DNA of 64,000 nt from contig NC_084462.1 in assembly GCF_027409185.1 (NCBI RefSeq), forward strand, positions 21,241,577 through 21,305,576, written 5' to 3'. Below are positions 27,214 to 40,176 of the stretch, in pieces. This DNA is from Cynocephalus volans. Taxonomy: Eukaryota; Chordata; Mammalia; Dermoptera; Cynocephalidae. How positions within the stretch are numbered: the stretch's first letter is position 1; each line of letters starts with the position of its first letter. The notes below the pieces were generated by a model. That model was not told where the DNA came from and did no database searches. It worked only from the letters and a program-made list of their open reading frames with translations. Made by a program: the position numbers and the translations under genes.

Positions 27214-27849
27214 GTGGAAGAACATCAGCTGTGGGTTCTGGGTTGCAGGCAACAGAAAGAGCCACTGTGGATTAAGACAAAAAAAAATGATACTAATGGG
27301 AAGAATACTAGGCAGGTCACAGGATCAAAGGAAAACCAAAGGAAAAGTTGAGGAATGAGGACTCAGAAAGGATAGAATCAAGGGCCACCCTGGGGCCCTT
27401 AAGGACTGTAATTTTAGGGCACTGATGTCACAATAACTTAGACCCACCCACCTCAGGGCTCCTGTGCCACTCCACCCAGGTTTCTATTTCTGATGAGGGG
27501 GAGAGGGCGAGTCTTGGTTGGTCTGGTTTGGTCACATGACCACCCACTGAGGAAAAGAGAGGGACCCAGTGACTCACAGTCCACCAGAACCACAAGGAAT
27601 GTGGTAGAGGTAGTCCCTCCAAAAGAATGAGAAGTTGTGGCTGGGCAGGCAAAAACAAAAGACATCCACCTTATTCATGAGGATTAGGTTCCAGTGCAAA
27701 TGACAGAGACCTATAATGACAATGACATTAGGTGGACCCAAGTCAAAATGTCTACCAAAATGGGAAGGTATCTTGAGATCGAAAAAAAAGCAGGCAACTC
27801 CATATTTCATTATTATTACATGTTTGTTGAAGGATAACTCACAGATGGA

Positions 27850-28245
27850 GAGGATTGGACTGGAGGCAACTGGGTAATTTACAAAAAACCAGAATTTATA
27901 TTTTACAGTTTTGGAGGCTGGGAAGTCCAAGGTCCAGGGAACACATCTTGTGAGGGCCTTCTTCTTGGTGGTGACTTTCTATAGGGTCCCATGGTGACAC
28001 AGGCTATCACATGGCAAGGATGACATGAGCAAGAGAACTAATTTTTCACTTGGTCTCCTTATAAAGCCATCAGAACAATACTCATGGCAACCCATTAACC
28101 ATCAACTCATTACTCCATGAATGGATCAGTCAATTCATGGGAGCACAGTCCTTGCAATCCAATCACATCTTAAAGACCCCACCCTCTACCACCATATTGG
28201 GGGTTAAGTTCCAACATGAGCTTGGGGAGCATTTAAATCACAGCA
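27850..28245 (-). mobile_element. MaLR-type LTR (antisense)
   Basis: Contains actgggtaatttacaaaaaa, cagttttggaggctgggaag and atcacatcttaaagacccca, in reverse orientation. The internal sequence continues to its right. Confidence 0.65.
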
Positions 28246-29935
28246 TTCTGCCCCTGGCCCCCTGAAGCTGATGTCCTTCTCACATACAAATACATTCATT
28301 TCATCCTCATAGCCCCAAAGTCTTAACTCATTCTAGTATCAACTCAAAATGGTTTAAAGTTCCAACTATGAAATTAAAACAAGTTTTCTGCTTCCAAGAT
28401 ACAATGGTGAAATAGGTATAAGCCAGAAATTCTCATAACAAAATGAAGAAATAAGCCAAAAGGAAGGGATAACAGGTCCCAAACAATCTGAATCCCAGCA
28501 GGGCAGGCATCAAATCTCAAAGCTGAAGAAAAATCTCCCTTGACTTCATGTTCAACATCCTCTGCACACTGGTGTGAGGGTTGGGTCTCCAAGTCTGTGG
28601 GCAGCACTGCTCTTGTGGCTTTCCTGGTTTCAGGGCATGCTTTAGCTCTCTCAGGCTGGTGTTGCATGCTGGTAGTTCTATAGTTCTGGGGTACTGGTGG
28701 CAGTCACACTCTCACATCTCAACTAGGCCTGGCCCTGGTGGGTGTTCTCTGCTGCAACTTTTTTTTTTTTTTAGGATGACCAGTAAGGGGATCTTAACCC
28801 TTGGCTTGGCATTGTCAGCACCACGCTCACCCAGTGAGCCAACCGGCCATCCCTATATGGGATCTGAACCCATGGCCTTGGTGTCATCAGCACCTCACTC
28901 TCGCGAGTGAGCCACGGGCCGGCCCCTCTGCTGCAACTTCAAACCCACATTTCCACTAGGCATTTCTCTAGAGAAGGTTCTCTGTGGTGACTCTGCCCCA
29001 TGACAAATCTCTTTCTGGATCCCCAGGCTTTTCCATACATCCTTTGAAATCGAGGTGCAGGCTGCCATGCCTCCACAGCTCTGGAATTCTGTGAACCTGT
29101 GGATTTAACACCACATGGACACCAGCAAGGCTTCCAGCTTGTTTCTTCCAAAGTGGTGAGTTCAGCAGCACCTGGGACCAAGTTAGCTACAGCTGGGGCA
29201 GCCAAGGAGCACTGTGCTAGAATCCAGGGAGGAGCTTCCCAAGGTGGCCCTGGGGAGCTGAGCCTGTGGAGGGCACCCCAAGCCTATTTCCCAAAACCAT
29301 TGTCTTCCTAGGCCTCTGGAACTGTGTTGGGTGGGGCAGCCTCAAAGATCTCTGAGATGCCTTCAGGGTCTTTCTTCCATTCTCTTGATGATCCCTTCTT
29401 TCTGTACTAACATACTTAGCTGACTGTTGCTGAACTACACCCTTGGTTTTCTTTCCTGAACACACTCTTTCATTCTTTACGTGGCCAGGCTGAGAGTTTT
29501 CCAACTTTTTACGCTCTGCTTCCCTTTTAATTATAAATTCTGGCTTTACCTCATACCTTTGCTGCCATAACTCAATGTAGGCTGCTACAAGTAGCCATGC
29601 AGCTGCCTAAATGCTTTGCTGCTGAGAAATTTCTTCCACCAAATACCCTGGGTCAGCACCTTATGGAAAGTTCCACATTCCATAAAATTCTTGGGTATGG
29701 ATACAATCCAGTCAAGTTCTTTGCCAGTTCATAACAAGTGTAAATTTTTCTCCAGCTTCCAATAAGCCCTTCTTCATTTCCATCTGAGGCCACCTCGGAA
29801 TGGCCTTTATTGTCCATATTTCAATCAGCATTCTGGTCACCACCACTTAATCAGTCTCTAAGACCTTCCAAACTTTCCCTGGTTTTTTATCTTCTAAACC
29901 CTCACCATGTATAATAGCCTGAACAGAAGTGACTC
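28246..29935 (-). mobile_element. MaLR internal region (antisense, decayed endogenous retroelement)
   Basis: Contains acagcattctgcccctggcc, gtcttaactcattctagtat and ctttgctgctgagaaatttc, as in MST/THE1-type internal sequence. It is ancient and riddled with stops, with no intact retroviral gene. A CYN SINE interrupts it at 28760-28924. Confidence 0.65.
28760..28924 (-). mobile_element. CYN SINE dimer, nested in MaLR
   Basis: T-run, gatgaccagtaaggggatct, atccctatatgggatctgaa, gagccacgggccggcc. Perfect TSD ctctgctgcaactt. Confidence 0.92.
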
Positions 29936-29975
29936 TGTTTTGTTAAGCCTTTGAATTTAAAAACTTGTTCTCTAA

Positions 29976-30077
29976 GGGTTGGCCCATGGCTCACTTGGGA
30001 GAGCGTGGTGCTGACAACACCAAGTCAAGGGTTAAGATCCCCTTACCGGTCATCTTTTGAAAAAAAAAAAAAAAAAG
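29976..30077 (+). mobile_element. CYN SINE, single fused unit
   Basis: gggttggcccatggctcact, cttgggagagcgtggtgctg, acaacaccaagtcaagggtt, accggtcatcttttg and A17. A dimer head is joined to a right-monomer body, so one unit is missing. Confidence 0.85.
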
Positions 30078-30079
30078 AT

Positions 30080-30748
30080 TCAAGTTAGGCTTTGTTCGCT
30101 TGACCTAGAAGTTTTCTGCTTATACAGATCAAGTAAAAATTTAGTAGGCTTCCTATCTATTTGACTTCTAGGAACACCATGATTAACTAGACAACACCGT
30201 AGATCTTTATGAGTCAGATGATTCTGATTTTGCTTTCTCTCTGCTGTCCACTATGGTAACTAAACCTACCTTGCCTTTGTTGGGTGAGCGCTGCCACTTT
30301 GTCCCTGCCATCCCAGGATCCAATTATTCTGATTGCTTTTAAGTTTTCTAATTGAGTTACTGTGGTTCTTACTGTAAGGTCCAGTCTTAAAGAGAAGAGC
30401 AATCACAGAGCTCTTCGATGATGCTGGAGCTCGCCTCAGAAATCTATTTCTCAAGGTTATTGGTGAAAGGTATGTCTTCTGGAGCCTCTTAATATGGGTG
30501 AATAGGTTTTACATGACAAATGCACTCTAGCATTTCAATCTCCTCAAGCCTTTGAATCCTTTGCTCTTGCAAGTGGTGAATTAAGAGTATCAAATACATT
30601 TACTTTGCAGATCTCTACAAATGGTTCACACCGGTCATTATAAGCATATCTCTGTATTATTTGAAGTCAAGCTAGCACTTTTAGGTCTAAAACCCTGAAA
30701 ACAATGAAAGAAATTTGTCTTTAAAATTCTGTTTCTCTAGAACCAAAT
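30080..30748 (-). mobile_element. ERVL-type internal fragment (probable, antisense)
   Basis: Contains tctgattgcttttaagtttt, tgatgctggagctcgcctca and ttctcaaggttattggtgaa, which I associate with ERVL-type internal sequence. It abuts the MLT2-like LTR. Decayed, no ORF. Confidence 0.4.
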
Positions 30749-31362
30749 CTGTATTAGTTAGGGTTCTCCAGAAAGACAGAACCAATAGCATATGTATATA
30801 AATATAAGAGAGGGGATTTATTAGGGGAATTGGTGCACATGAGATTATGAAGGCTGAGAAGTCCCACAATACGCTGTCTGCAAATTGGATGCTGGCAGCA
30901 TGGCTCAGAACAAGATCAAAAGCGTCAGAACCAGGGAAGCCAATGGTGTAATTCTCAGTCTTAGGCTAAAGGCCTGAGAGCCCAGAGGAGCCATTGGTGT
31001 AAGTCCAGAACCCAAAGGCTGAAGTGTCTTGAGTTCTGATTCCCACAGACAGGAAAGAAGAGTGTCTCCCAGCTCCAGTGGAAAGACATAGGGATTCTTC
31101 TTCCTCTGCTTTTGTTTCCTCTGGGCCCCCAGCAATTCTACCATTCGTCCTATCTCCTAAGTCTCTCTTAAATGTAAACCAACTTCTTTGATTTTACATT
31201 TACTTCATTGAGGGTGGATCTTCCCCTCCTCGTCCACTCAGGCTCACATGCTAATCTCCTGTGGAAACACCCTCACAGACACACCCAAAAATGATGCTTA
31301 ACCAGGTTTCTAGGTATTCCTTGATCTAGTTAAGTTGACACCTAAAATTAACCATCTCAGCT
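30749..31362 (-). mobile_element. MLT2-like LTR (ERVL, antisense)
   Basis: Starts tattagttagggttctccag and ends aagttgacacctaaaattaa ccatctcag, the two ends of an MLT2 LTR in reverse complement. Old relic. Confidence 0.65.
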
Positions 31363-31944
31363 GTAAGCTGCCCACCTGATCCTTTCCGTCTATAATTTAC
31401 TCTTCAATAAACTTTTAATAATAAAACACGTATTTGCCTGCATCGTTTTTGGTCTTAAGATACCTTCTCAGTTTGGTGGACATTTTGACTTGGGTCCACC
31501 TTCAGACAGACTTAAACAAGATCAAAGTTTATTTCTCTCATGTGTAAAAATACAGAGGTAAGTGGTTCAAGGTGGTACATGGTTCTTATCCATGAAGTCT
31601 CAGGCTCCTCCCTCATGGGCCAAGAAAGAGTTTTGGTCGGCACACCTAAGTTTCAAGCACAGGATGGAGAAACAGAGAGGAAAGGAGGCAAGGAGAATGT
31701 GCCTATTGTCTCTTCCGGAGGATTCTGGGAAGCTGCCATACTTCTGACATCCCATTGACCAGAACCTAGTCACATGACTACACCAAGCTGCAGTGCAGGC
31801 TGGGAAATATAGGCCCTTCTAAAAATTCTATTACACCTAAAGAAGAGAAGAATGGATCCTAGAGGACAATGACCAGTTCCTGCCATATCCACCATGTGCC
31901 GTCTGGCTACCCACTACTCACACACATATCTTTCCACACATTTA

Positions 31945-32126
31945 ATTTTTTTTTTTTTTTAATAAAGATGACTGGTAAGGGTAAGGGGATCTTAACCCTT
32001 GACTTGGTGTTGTCAGCACCACACTCTCCCAAGTGAGCTAACCAGCCATCCCTATATAGGGATCCGAACCCATGGCCTTGGTGCTATCAGCACCACACTC
32101 TCCCAAGTGAGCCATGGGCTGGCCCC
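31945..32126 (-). mobile_element. CYN SINE dimer
   Basis: T-run, gatgactggtaagggtaagg (a small internal duplication of gtaagg), atccctatatagggatccga, gagccatgggctggcccc. TSD cacatttaa. Confidence 0.9.
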
Positions 32127-32158
32127 ACATTTAACATTTTTGAATGCTCTGGCCAATC

Positions 32159-32228
32159 ATAATGTAACTACTATAATCTCACACTCAACCAAGATAATGT
32201 AACTACTATAATTGCACAGTCAACCAAG
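32159..32228 (+). repeat. Tandem duplication, 2 x 35 bp
   Basis: Unit ataatgtaactactataat followed by t/ctcacactcaaccaag, present twice head to tail with a few differences. Confidence 0.85.
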
Positions 32229-32624
32229 AACACACTCATCCCCTCCTCAACAGAGACAAGAAAGAGTCAGGTGCTCGTACCACAATACTCCAGGTCCAGG
32301 ACCTCTGGGGAATGTCCTCTTTCTTCAGTCCCATCCCAACATTTTGCAACCTGTGGACCAAACAGAAGCTTAACCAGCACTGGCTTACTTTATATATAAT
32401 GAGGAAAGGAGGAGGAAAGAGATAGAAAAAAATTTTTTTAAATAATAATATGATGCAGGAAGCATAGAAAAGCAGATGGACACTATTTACAGTCCCTATT
32501 TCTACAGTCACAAGCCTGTAACACTTCTTCTTTTCACTCCCCTTTCTAAGATCCCTTTGCCTTAGGCTAGTATCAAGTTAGTTGATATTCTTTGCTCAGT
32601 AGGGTGACCCAAAACTTCATTCTT

Positions 32625-32697
32625 TTTTTTTTTAGGATCCGAACCTGTGGCCTTGGTGTTATCCACACCACACTCTCCCAAGTGAGCCACAGGCCGG
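32625..32697 (-). mobile_element. CYN SINE, left monomer only
   Basis: T-run, aggatccgaacctgtggcct, gagccacaggccggcc. Perfect TSD cccaaaacttcattctt. The right monomer is absent although the tail is present. Confidence 0.88.
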
Positions 32698-33479
32698 CCC
32701 AAAACTTCATTCTTGAAAGGTCTGAGTCCTTGGTGGTCCTGCCTGTGCAGGGATTCTGGCATGCTTTTAAGCCTTTATCCCTGATGTGTCAGTTTTCTAC
32801 TTATGAGTAATGAAATACCCCCAAACTTAGAGGCTTTAAAACAACAATAAACAGAGAGTAGGGTTATGTGGTATGACCGTGGCCCCTTCTACATCGTCCT
32901 GTGGATCTGGGAAGGTGGCCACAAACACACACACTCATCATAGCTGTCCACTGCAGTGGGAGATCATTAAATTATCAAGCAGAAAGGAATACTGTTGGTT
33001 ATTCAATGTCTACTACTTTTGTCTACAAGCAGCAGGACCCATAAATAAGGCATCACAGGGACAATTCTTCTGGTCAAAAAAATTTGAAATAAAACTCTAG
33101 AGAACCAACATACCAATTCCTAAAAAGTAATTTGCAATTTGCATCATTCTTAGCTTTCCTGTTAAACTGAATAATATTTTAGGTATTTCATGTACACAAA
33201 ATAATTTCATTTTGCCATTTATTTCATGACGCTCAACATCAAAGAGAATAATCTGAATTGACCTAAATGACCCATGTCATTTGAATGTCATGCATTAGAT
33301 TCTGACACATCCTTACAGAGATTTTTTTTTTACTCAAAAAATGTTTATCGTTCATCTGCTGCGTATCATAAACATTAATTGATACTGATAACAATGAAAA
33401 CCATTTTTTGGCTAAGGAAAACTGATACTTTGTAGCTTAACAAACATTTTGTTTCTTATTTTTTGTTTTATTTTTATTT

Positions 33480-34260
33480 TAATTCTTTATTAAGTATATA
33501 TTTTAAATATATACAAAAATAGAAGAGTATAATGAACTCTTAGATACCTATCACTCAACTTCAACCATTATGGCCAATCTCATTTCATCTGTTTCCGCAC
33601 CCTCCACACTGGAGAACTTTAAAGCTAATTCTCTTCATCATATAATTTTGTTCATAATTACTTCACCATAAATCTCTAGGATAAAGACTTAATAAAATAG
33701 CTGTAATTACATTACACACCTTTAATATTAGAGATACTTCATTCATGGTCAAATTTCCCTGATTATCTCAAAAATAACTTTTTAAAACTTTTTCTTTATT
33801 ATGGAGAATTTTAAGTGCATGCAAATGCAGACAGAATAGTAGAGTGAATTTCTACATATGCATATCTGATTTAATAGTTCTCAATTTATGGGCAATCTTG
33901 GGTCATCTATACCCACTCTCTTCCATCCTCATTGTTTGGAAGTAAATTCCACACATCATACATTACATCCATTAATAGATGTATTCTGTATGTATTCTAC
34001 TCATTAAAAAATAAACTATTTTTACAAAGTTAATGATAATTCCATCTTCACACCTAAAACAATATTAATTTCTTAAGATCATCAATTTTCAATTTTTCCC
34101 AATTGCCCTTTTGTTTAAACAGTTGACTTTTTTGAAATAAAGCCCAGATGGTGGACTCAGTAGATCAATCTCTCAAATCATTCTCTCTCTCTCTCTCCCT
34201 CTTTTAAATTAAATCTCAAGTCTCTTAATTTCTGGGTTCCTCTCCACTCTCTCTCTTCCT
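33480..34260 (-). repeat. Old LINE-like sequence (probable)
   Basis: Contains tataatgaactcttagatac, ctatcactcaacttcaacca, atttccctgattatctcaaa and a repeat of the theme near 33800. A (CT)n tract is at about 34184-34200. Family not determined. Confidence 0.35.
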
Positions 34261-34739
34261 TTTTTAAGTGCCATGTTTTAAAGGCCACAACCTTGCTTGT
34301 GCTCACTTCCTCACTGTGAACATTCCATATGCTCCTCTGGTAATTAGGTCTAGAAACATGACAGATTCAGCTTCAATCTTTTTTTCCAATAATATTTCAT
34401 CAGGAGTCATGTCTAGTTGTGACTTTTCTGTGACTGTCTTTTCATGATGTTAGCAGCCATTGATGATCATTGCTTAGATTCATTAATTCATTAAGAGCTG
34501 AAAAATGATGATATTCTAACTCTAACATTCCTGTTTTATTTATTAGCTGGACCCATCTATAAAGAGAAATGTACCCTTATCAACTACTTGCTTACCCTGA
34601 GGTATGGTTCATGCAGGCAAAGTAGGATAAATGCTTCATTCTTTCCTTTTCTTTACTAGTTTACGAAAATGAGTATGTCTCCAAGTATTTTCCAAAGGTG
34701 ACCCAGAAAATTTCATTTTGTTTGGTTTGGTTTTTTGTT

Positions 34740-35180
34740 ATTGGGTACTGTATTGATTGAATAGTATTCCCCCCAAATTCATGTTCACCTGGAATCTAAG
34801 AATGACCTTATTTGGAAAGAGGGTGTTTGCAGATGTAATTAAGGAAAGGTCCTACTGGAGTAAGCTTGGCCCTCAATCCAATGGCTGGTGTCCTAAGAGG
34901 AAAGGACACACAGACGTATGCATGTGAGGACACACACAGGGAAGTTGGTCACGTGAAGACAGCCAGAGTTTGGACTGAAGCAGGTATAAACCAAGAGATG
35001 CCAAGGATTGCCAGAAGCTACTAGAAGCTGAAGAGCCCTTGGAGGAACATGGCCCTGTCAACACCATGATTTCAGACTTGTAGCCTACAGAACTATGAGA
35101 GAACAAATCTGTTATTTTAAGCCACCTGCTTTGTGGTGATGTGTTATAGCAGCCACAGGAGGCTAATGCAAATACCATAA
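34740..35180 (+). mobile_element. MLT1-like LTR (ERVL-MaLR)
   Basis: Contains gaatgaccttatttggaaag, agggtgtttgcagatgtaat, gacttgtagcctacagaact and ttatagcagccacaggaggc. Old solo-LTR relic in sense orientation. Confidence 0.65.
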
Positions 35181-35654
35181 TGAACTCAGTGATTTGCACA
35201 TGTTTGGTGTGTTTCATTCTGTTGTAGTTATTATCCTTATTGATGTTCACTGAATTGAGCTAGGAAACTCTCTGTCTCACATATTTTTAAGGTAAATACA
35301 TGTGAGTTCATAACTCCAATTCAAATTTAGGATTACAGCATTTTTATTTAATCTCGTCGAACTCATATCAGTAACTCCCTTCTCCCATGCCAAAAATCCT
35401 TGTTCTCAACAACGCTCACATAATTACTCGTTTCAATACAAGCACACTACAGTTTCAGAATAACAATACCGACGCCACCACCAAAAATATGATTACTAAA
35501 AACAATTTAGGAGTTTATTGCAGTTTTTTTTTTTCTGCACAAACTACGGTTTTAATGATTCTTGGAATAGTTCCTTTCTGTGCGTGTTTACGCCACTACC
35601 CGGATACACAGGTTTCATCTGTTTTATTTCACTTTTGACTTTTAGGGATTTTTA

Positions 35655-35700
35655 GTTGAAGGTTCAGATCCTTATACCTGTCAGTCACCCAAAAAAGAAA
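35655..35700 (+). mobile_element. CYN SINE fragment (possible)
   Basis: gttgaaggttcagatcctta, tacctgtcagtcaccc resembles the 3' half of a CYN monomer followed by a short A-rich tail. Confidence 0.4.
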
Positions 35701-36120
35701 ATTAATTTTGCTTTATAATTGTGTAAAATATTTACATGGTTCCAAAGACAAATTCTACAAAACAAGGTATATTCAAAGAAGTGTAACTTTTATCTCTGTA
35801 TCTTTTATCCTGTTCCTTCCCTCTGCCTACAGGTAACCACTTTAAAGCAAATTTATAGTTTATGCTTTCATTCTAAGGATAAACAAACAAAAACATAAAT
35901 ATGTGTGTATGTATGTATTTCCATATATGTATAACAAATGTAATCTATGTGTGTGTGTGTGTATGTATGTATTTGTATCCCCTTCCATTTCTTAGATAGA
36001 GTGGCAGTCTATACACACTTGTCTCCCCTTACTTTTTTCACTTAACATTATGCACCACTTCCATACTAGTACTGTGTCAACAGTTCACACTGACCATGAT
36101 CTGTAATGTGTCAGTGTGCC
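35700..36120 (-). mobile_element. Ancient L1 fragment (antisense)
   Basis: Contains ctctgcctacaggtaaccac and cttttttcacttaacattat, antisense L1M sequence. It is split by a (TG)n/(TATG)n microsatellite at about 35901-35975. Confidence 0.5.
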
Positions 36121-36439
36121 CAGAAAGAGCCCTTCAGTGGGAGACCGAAAACTTGCATTTTCTCCAAATGACAATTAAACTCACATGTTTAAACCCACCT
36201 CACCCTCCCAGGTCTCCACAGGAGTGAGCAAAGGAATATAAATGATTTCTGGCCAACATTTTGGGTCATTTGTGTCTATCCTGTCTTCCAGCAGCAAAAT
36301 CAAGCTATGTCCCTCTTCAGGTTGCTTGTGACCTGTAGTTAAACATTATTCATGGATTAATGAATAATGGATTCACTTAAACTTGCATCTTGTCTATGGA
36401 CTCTGGGCTCTGGGCATGAAAATAGCTATAACTTTCTGG

Positions 36440-36620
36440 GTGCCCACTACCTCTCCGGGTCTGTGCCTGATGCTGTGCATACCAGATCTCATTTATTTCT
36501 CACAAATACCCTGTAGAATGGGTGTTCTTATTGTCATTTTACTGTTCCAGGGGCACCAAGAAATTGCTAAATCTGGAACTTGGCTTCTCTGTGCTTCTCT
36601 CACCAGATTATGCTGAACAG
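36440..36620 (-). mobile_element. MIR SINE
   Basis: Contains gcctgatgctgtgcatacca and aatgggtgttcttattgtca, decayed reverse-complement MIR core. Confidence 0.5.
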
Positions 36621-37177
36621 AAAAACGTCTTTACTGTTTCCCCCACCTGAAACACAGCTCTGACAGCAGGAGAGAAGACTGTAGGCAGAACACATGGGTC
36701 CTGCTGATCGATTGTTAATAAAACTATTTTCCTATTTGCCTCAGCCTCTTCTCTCCTCTCTTCTCATAACCGTTTGTCCCTCTATGAAAACATTTTTCAC
36801 CCTGTCTGTGTTTGTTTCTTAAATTATAATTAGCAAACTGTCTTCTCAAAGATGCTCAGTGAATTGGGGCTGAGTTGAACAAGAGCCTAGACCAATTTAC
36901 CAGCCTGTGGTGTAGCTTGGAACTAGGTAACCTAGGTAACCTGATACATATTAAACCTCAAATCTTGTTAGCTTTGCGTTGCGTTCCTTTGACCTCTCAT
37001 TATGTCTCATTATAACAGACTTCTTACCCTGCTGGGTTTAGCTTTGTGGTAATTTTGTTTATGGCAATTAAGTGACTTGTTAAGATGCCTCATTGCCTCA
37101 ATGGCATTTAGAGGCAGAAATGAGTAACCAGGGAGGATATACGAGTATATGTGTATTTGTGTGTGCATGCATAAAAA

Positions 37178-37258
37178 GGGTACTTCCAAAAATTGGCAGA
37201 AAAAAATAGAACTAAAAGATAATACAAATCTTTCCGTGAACTTTTTGAAGACCCCTCA
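37178..37258. mobile_element. 81-bp MITE-like inverted repeat
   Basis: The left arm gggtacttccaaaaattggc and the right arm ending aactttttgaagacccctc are imperfect inverted repeats of about 25 bp, with an AT-rich centre. This fits a non-autonomous mariner-type element. It is followed by ata, so a TA target is possible. Confidence 0.55.
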
Positions 37259-37562
37259 TATATCTCTCATATTGCCACAGTTCATTTGATCTTTCAACAT
37301 AGTTCAAATGAACAGGACTGCTGATTTTCCACCAGTGAAAATCTTTACAGGCATGAGAATAAATTCAGCTGATCTTCAAACCTGTTTACACATTGCCAGA
37401 CTGATTTGGGCAAATTTCTCATTGAACACTTTAGCTTTTGAAATTTTTAAATTATTTTCCTAAATACTGCATAGAGATACTTTCTTTTTTTTTTTCTTTA
37501 TTTGGAGGGGATCGCTTAGAACACAATGATAATTCATCAGCCCCTTCAAAGTTGCAGTGCTC

Positions 37563-37704
37563 GGGCCGAGCCCATGGCGCACTCGGGAGAGTGCAGCGCT
37601 GGGAGCGCAGCGACGCTCCCGCTGCTGTGGGTTCGGATCCTATATAGGAATGGCCGGTGCACTCACTGGCTGAGTGCCGGTCACGAAAAAGACAAAAAAA
37701 AAAA
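37563..37704 (+). mobile_element. CYN SINE dimer, GC-hairpin subfamily
   Basis: gggccgagcccatggcgcac, then gggagcgcagcgacgctccc in place of the anticodon region, then a shortened right monomer ending gccggtcac. Perfect TSD aaagttgcagtgctc. Confidence 0.92.
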
Positions 37705-37944
37705 AAAGTTGCAGTGCTCAAAGATAGCATCCAATGTGCACTGAAAGAAAAAGATATTCTACAAAAAAAGGAGCAAGGGATGCCAGCAAGGAAGCAGCGT
37801 TAAAGTCTCTCTTCCCACTACTCTCATGTCTAAGACAGGTCTCCTAAAGAGCCCATACAGCTGCGGAAGGTCTTCCTCAGAGGGTTGAGCTTTGAAACAG
37901 CCGATGAGAGCATTGGGGAGTGCTCACGGACTATGTGGTACTAA

Positions 37945-38106
<162 letters not shown>

Positions 38107-38222
38107 TAACTGTGAAAAAGACCTTTGTTGCTGTCATTAAAGAAGACACTGAAGAACCTCACCTAAGAGATTATTTTGCACAGTATGGGGAAATCGAAGT
38201 CATTGAAATCATGACTGACTGA

Positions 38223-38594
<372 letters not shown>

Positions 38595-38613
38595 TAAAAC
38601 AATCAATCTTCAA

Positions 38614-38794
38614 GGGCTGGCCCGTGGCTCACTTGGGAGAGTGTGGTGCCAATAACACCAAGGCCATGGGTTCGGATCCCTATATAGGGATGGCCGGTTA
38701 GCTCACTTAGGAGAGCGTGGTGCTGACAACACCAAGCCAAGGGTTAAGACCCCTTACCGGTCATCTTTTTAGAAAATAAAAAAATAAACGAAAA
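38614..38794 (+). mobile_element. CYN SINE dimer nested in HNRNPA1 pseudogene
   Basis: Perfect TSD aaaacaatcaatcttcaa at 38596-38613 and 38795-38812. Dimer with atccctatatagggatggcc at the junction. Confidence 0.95.
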
Positions 38795-39262
38795 AAAACA
38801 ATCAATCTTCAAATTTTGGACCTATGAAAGGAGGAAATTTGGAGGCAGAAGCTCTGGCCCCTGTGGTGGGAGAGGCCAATACTTTGCCAAATCATGAAAC
38901 CAAGGTGGCTATGGCAGTGGCAGGAGGTCCTAATTAACTGCCAGGAAACAAAGCTTGGCAGAAGAGAAGAGCCAGAGAAATGATAGGGAAGTTACAGGTT
39001 ACAACAGATTTGTGAACTCAGCCAAGCACAGTGGTAAACAGGGCCCAGCTGCTACAAAGAAAACATGTTTTACACAATACTCATGTGTATGGGCCAAAAA
39101 CTCAAGGACTATATTTGTGATTAATTGTATAACAGGTTATTTAAGTTTCTGTTCTGTGGAAGGTGTGAAGCATTCCAACAAAGGGTTTTAATGCAGCTTT
39201 TTTTTTTTTTTGCATCCATGCTGTTGATTGCTAAATGTAATAGTTTGATCAAATAATGAATA

Positions 39263-39434
39263 GGGGCCATCCCGTGGTTCACTTGGGAGAGTGTGGTGCT
39301 GATAACACCTAAGGCCCCGGGTTCAGATCCCTATATAGGGATGGCCGGTTTGCTCACTTGGGAGAGTGTGGTGCTGACAACACCAACTCAAGGGTTAAGA
39401 TCCCCTTACCAGTCATCTTTAAAAAAAAAAAAAA
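39263..39434 (+). mobile_element. CYN SINE dimer nested in HNRNPA1 pseudogene 3' UTR
   Basis: ggggccatcccgtggttcac ... accagtcatctttaaa with A-tail. Short TSD aatgaat-like. Confidence 0.9.
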
Positions 39435-39881
39435 GAATGAATGTGTTTTGTTTTTTTTTAAAGTGAGCTTTTAAATGTCAATGATAAATGTGGCAAAATA
39501 TAATACTACAAAAATAAGGGAAGCTAAAGGTTTGTGAAAATTCTTTGAAAAACATTATTTTAATAATAATAATAATAAAGCTAGCCAAAAGTTAAAAACT
39601 CTAAAATATCTATTCGATGTGATTTTGCCCTGAAACACAATGGATAGTAAATATAGTATTTCTGAGCATCAGAAAGTATGATTCTTTTTATACAGTAAAC
39701 ATTTAAGGAAAAATGATAACGTTAAATAATAGTCATAATGACAACAGTGGAAACACTCTGTGATTTACAATCTTTCTCCTTGGATTATAGAAAAATAAAA
39801 TGAAAAATTTTAAAAAATGATTTTGAATGTGAGTCCATTTCATGGCAAAGTATTTCAAAATGATTTTTAAATTTAAAAAAA

Positions 39882-39973
39882 TTTTTTGACGGCTGGTGGG
39901 TACAGGGATAGAACCCTGGACCTTGGTGTTATCAGCACCACGCTCTAACCGACTGAGCTAACCAGCCAGCCCT
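39882..39973 (-). mobile_element. CYN SINE monomer
   Basis: gacggctggtgggtacaggg ... gactgagctaaccagccagc. Confidence 0.85.
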
Positions 39974-40083
39974 TGACCTCTTTCCTTTTTTTCTTTTTAT
40001 TTTTTAAATGATTTTTAAAAATGATTACTACTGAGAATCCATTTTGGGGCAAAGGACTTCAACACGAAATAAATTCACTGTTC

Positions 40084-40176
40084 TTTTTTTTCCTAAAGAT
40101 GACGGGTAAGGGGATCTTAACCCTTGACTTGGTGTTGTCAGCACCACGCACTCCAAAGTGAGCCACGGGCCGGCTC
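40084..40176 (-). mobile_element. CYN SINE, single fused unit
   Basis: T-run, gatgacgggtaaggggatct, gagccacgggccggct. A dimer head and right-monomer body without the middle, like 29976-30077. Confidence 0.82.

Noticed and set aside
28246-31362. Possible intact endogenous retrovirus
   Set aside because: Only decayed MaLR/ERVL relics in antisense were recognised; ORFs are short and carry no recognisable retroviral domains.
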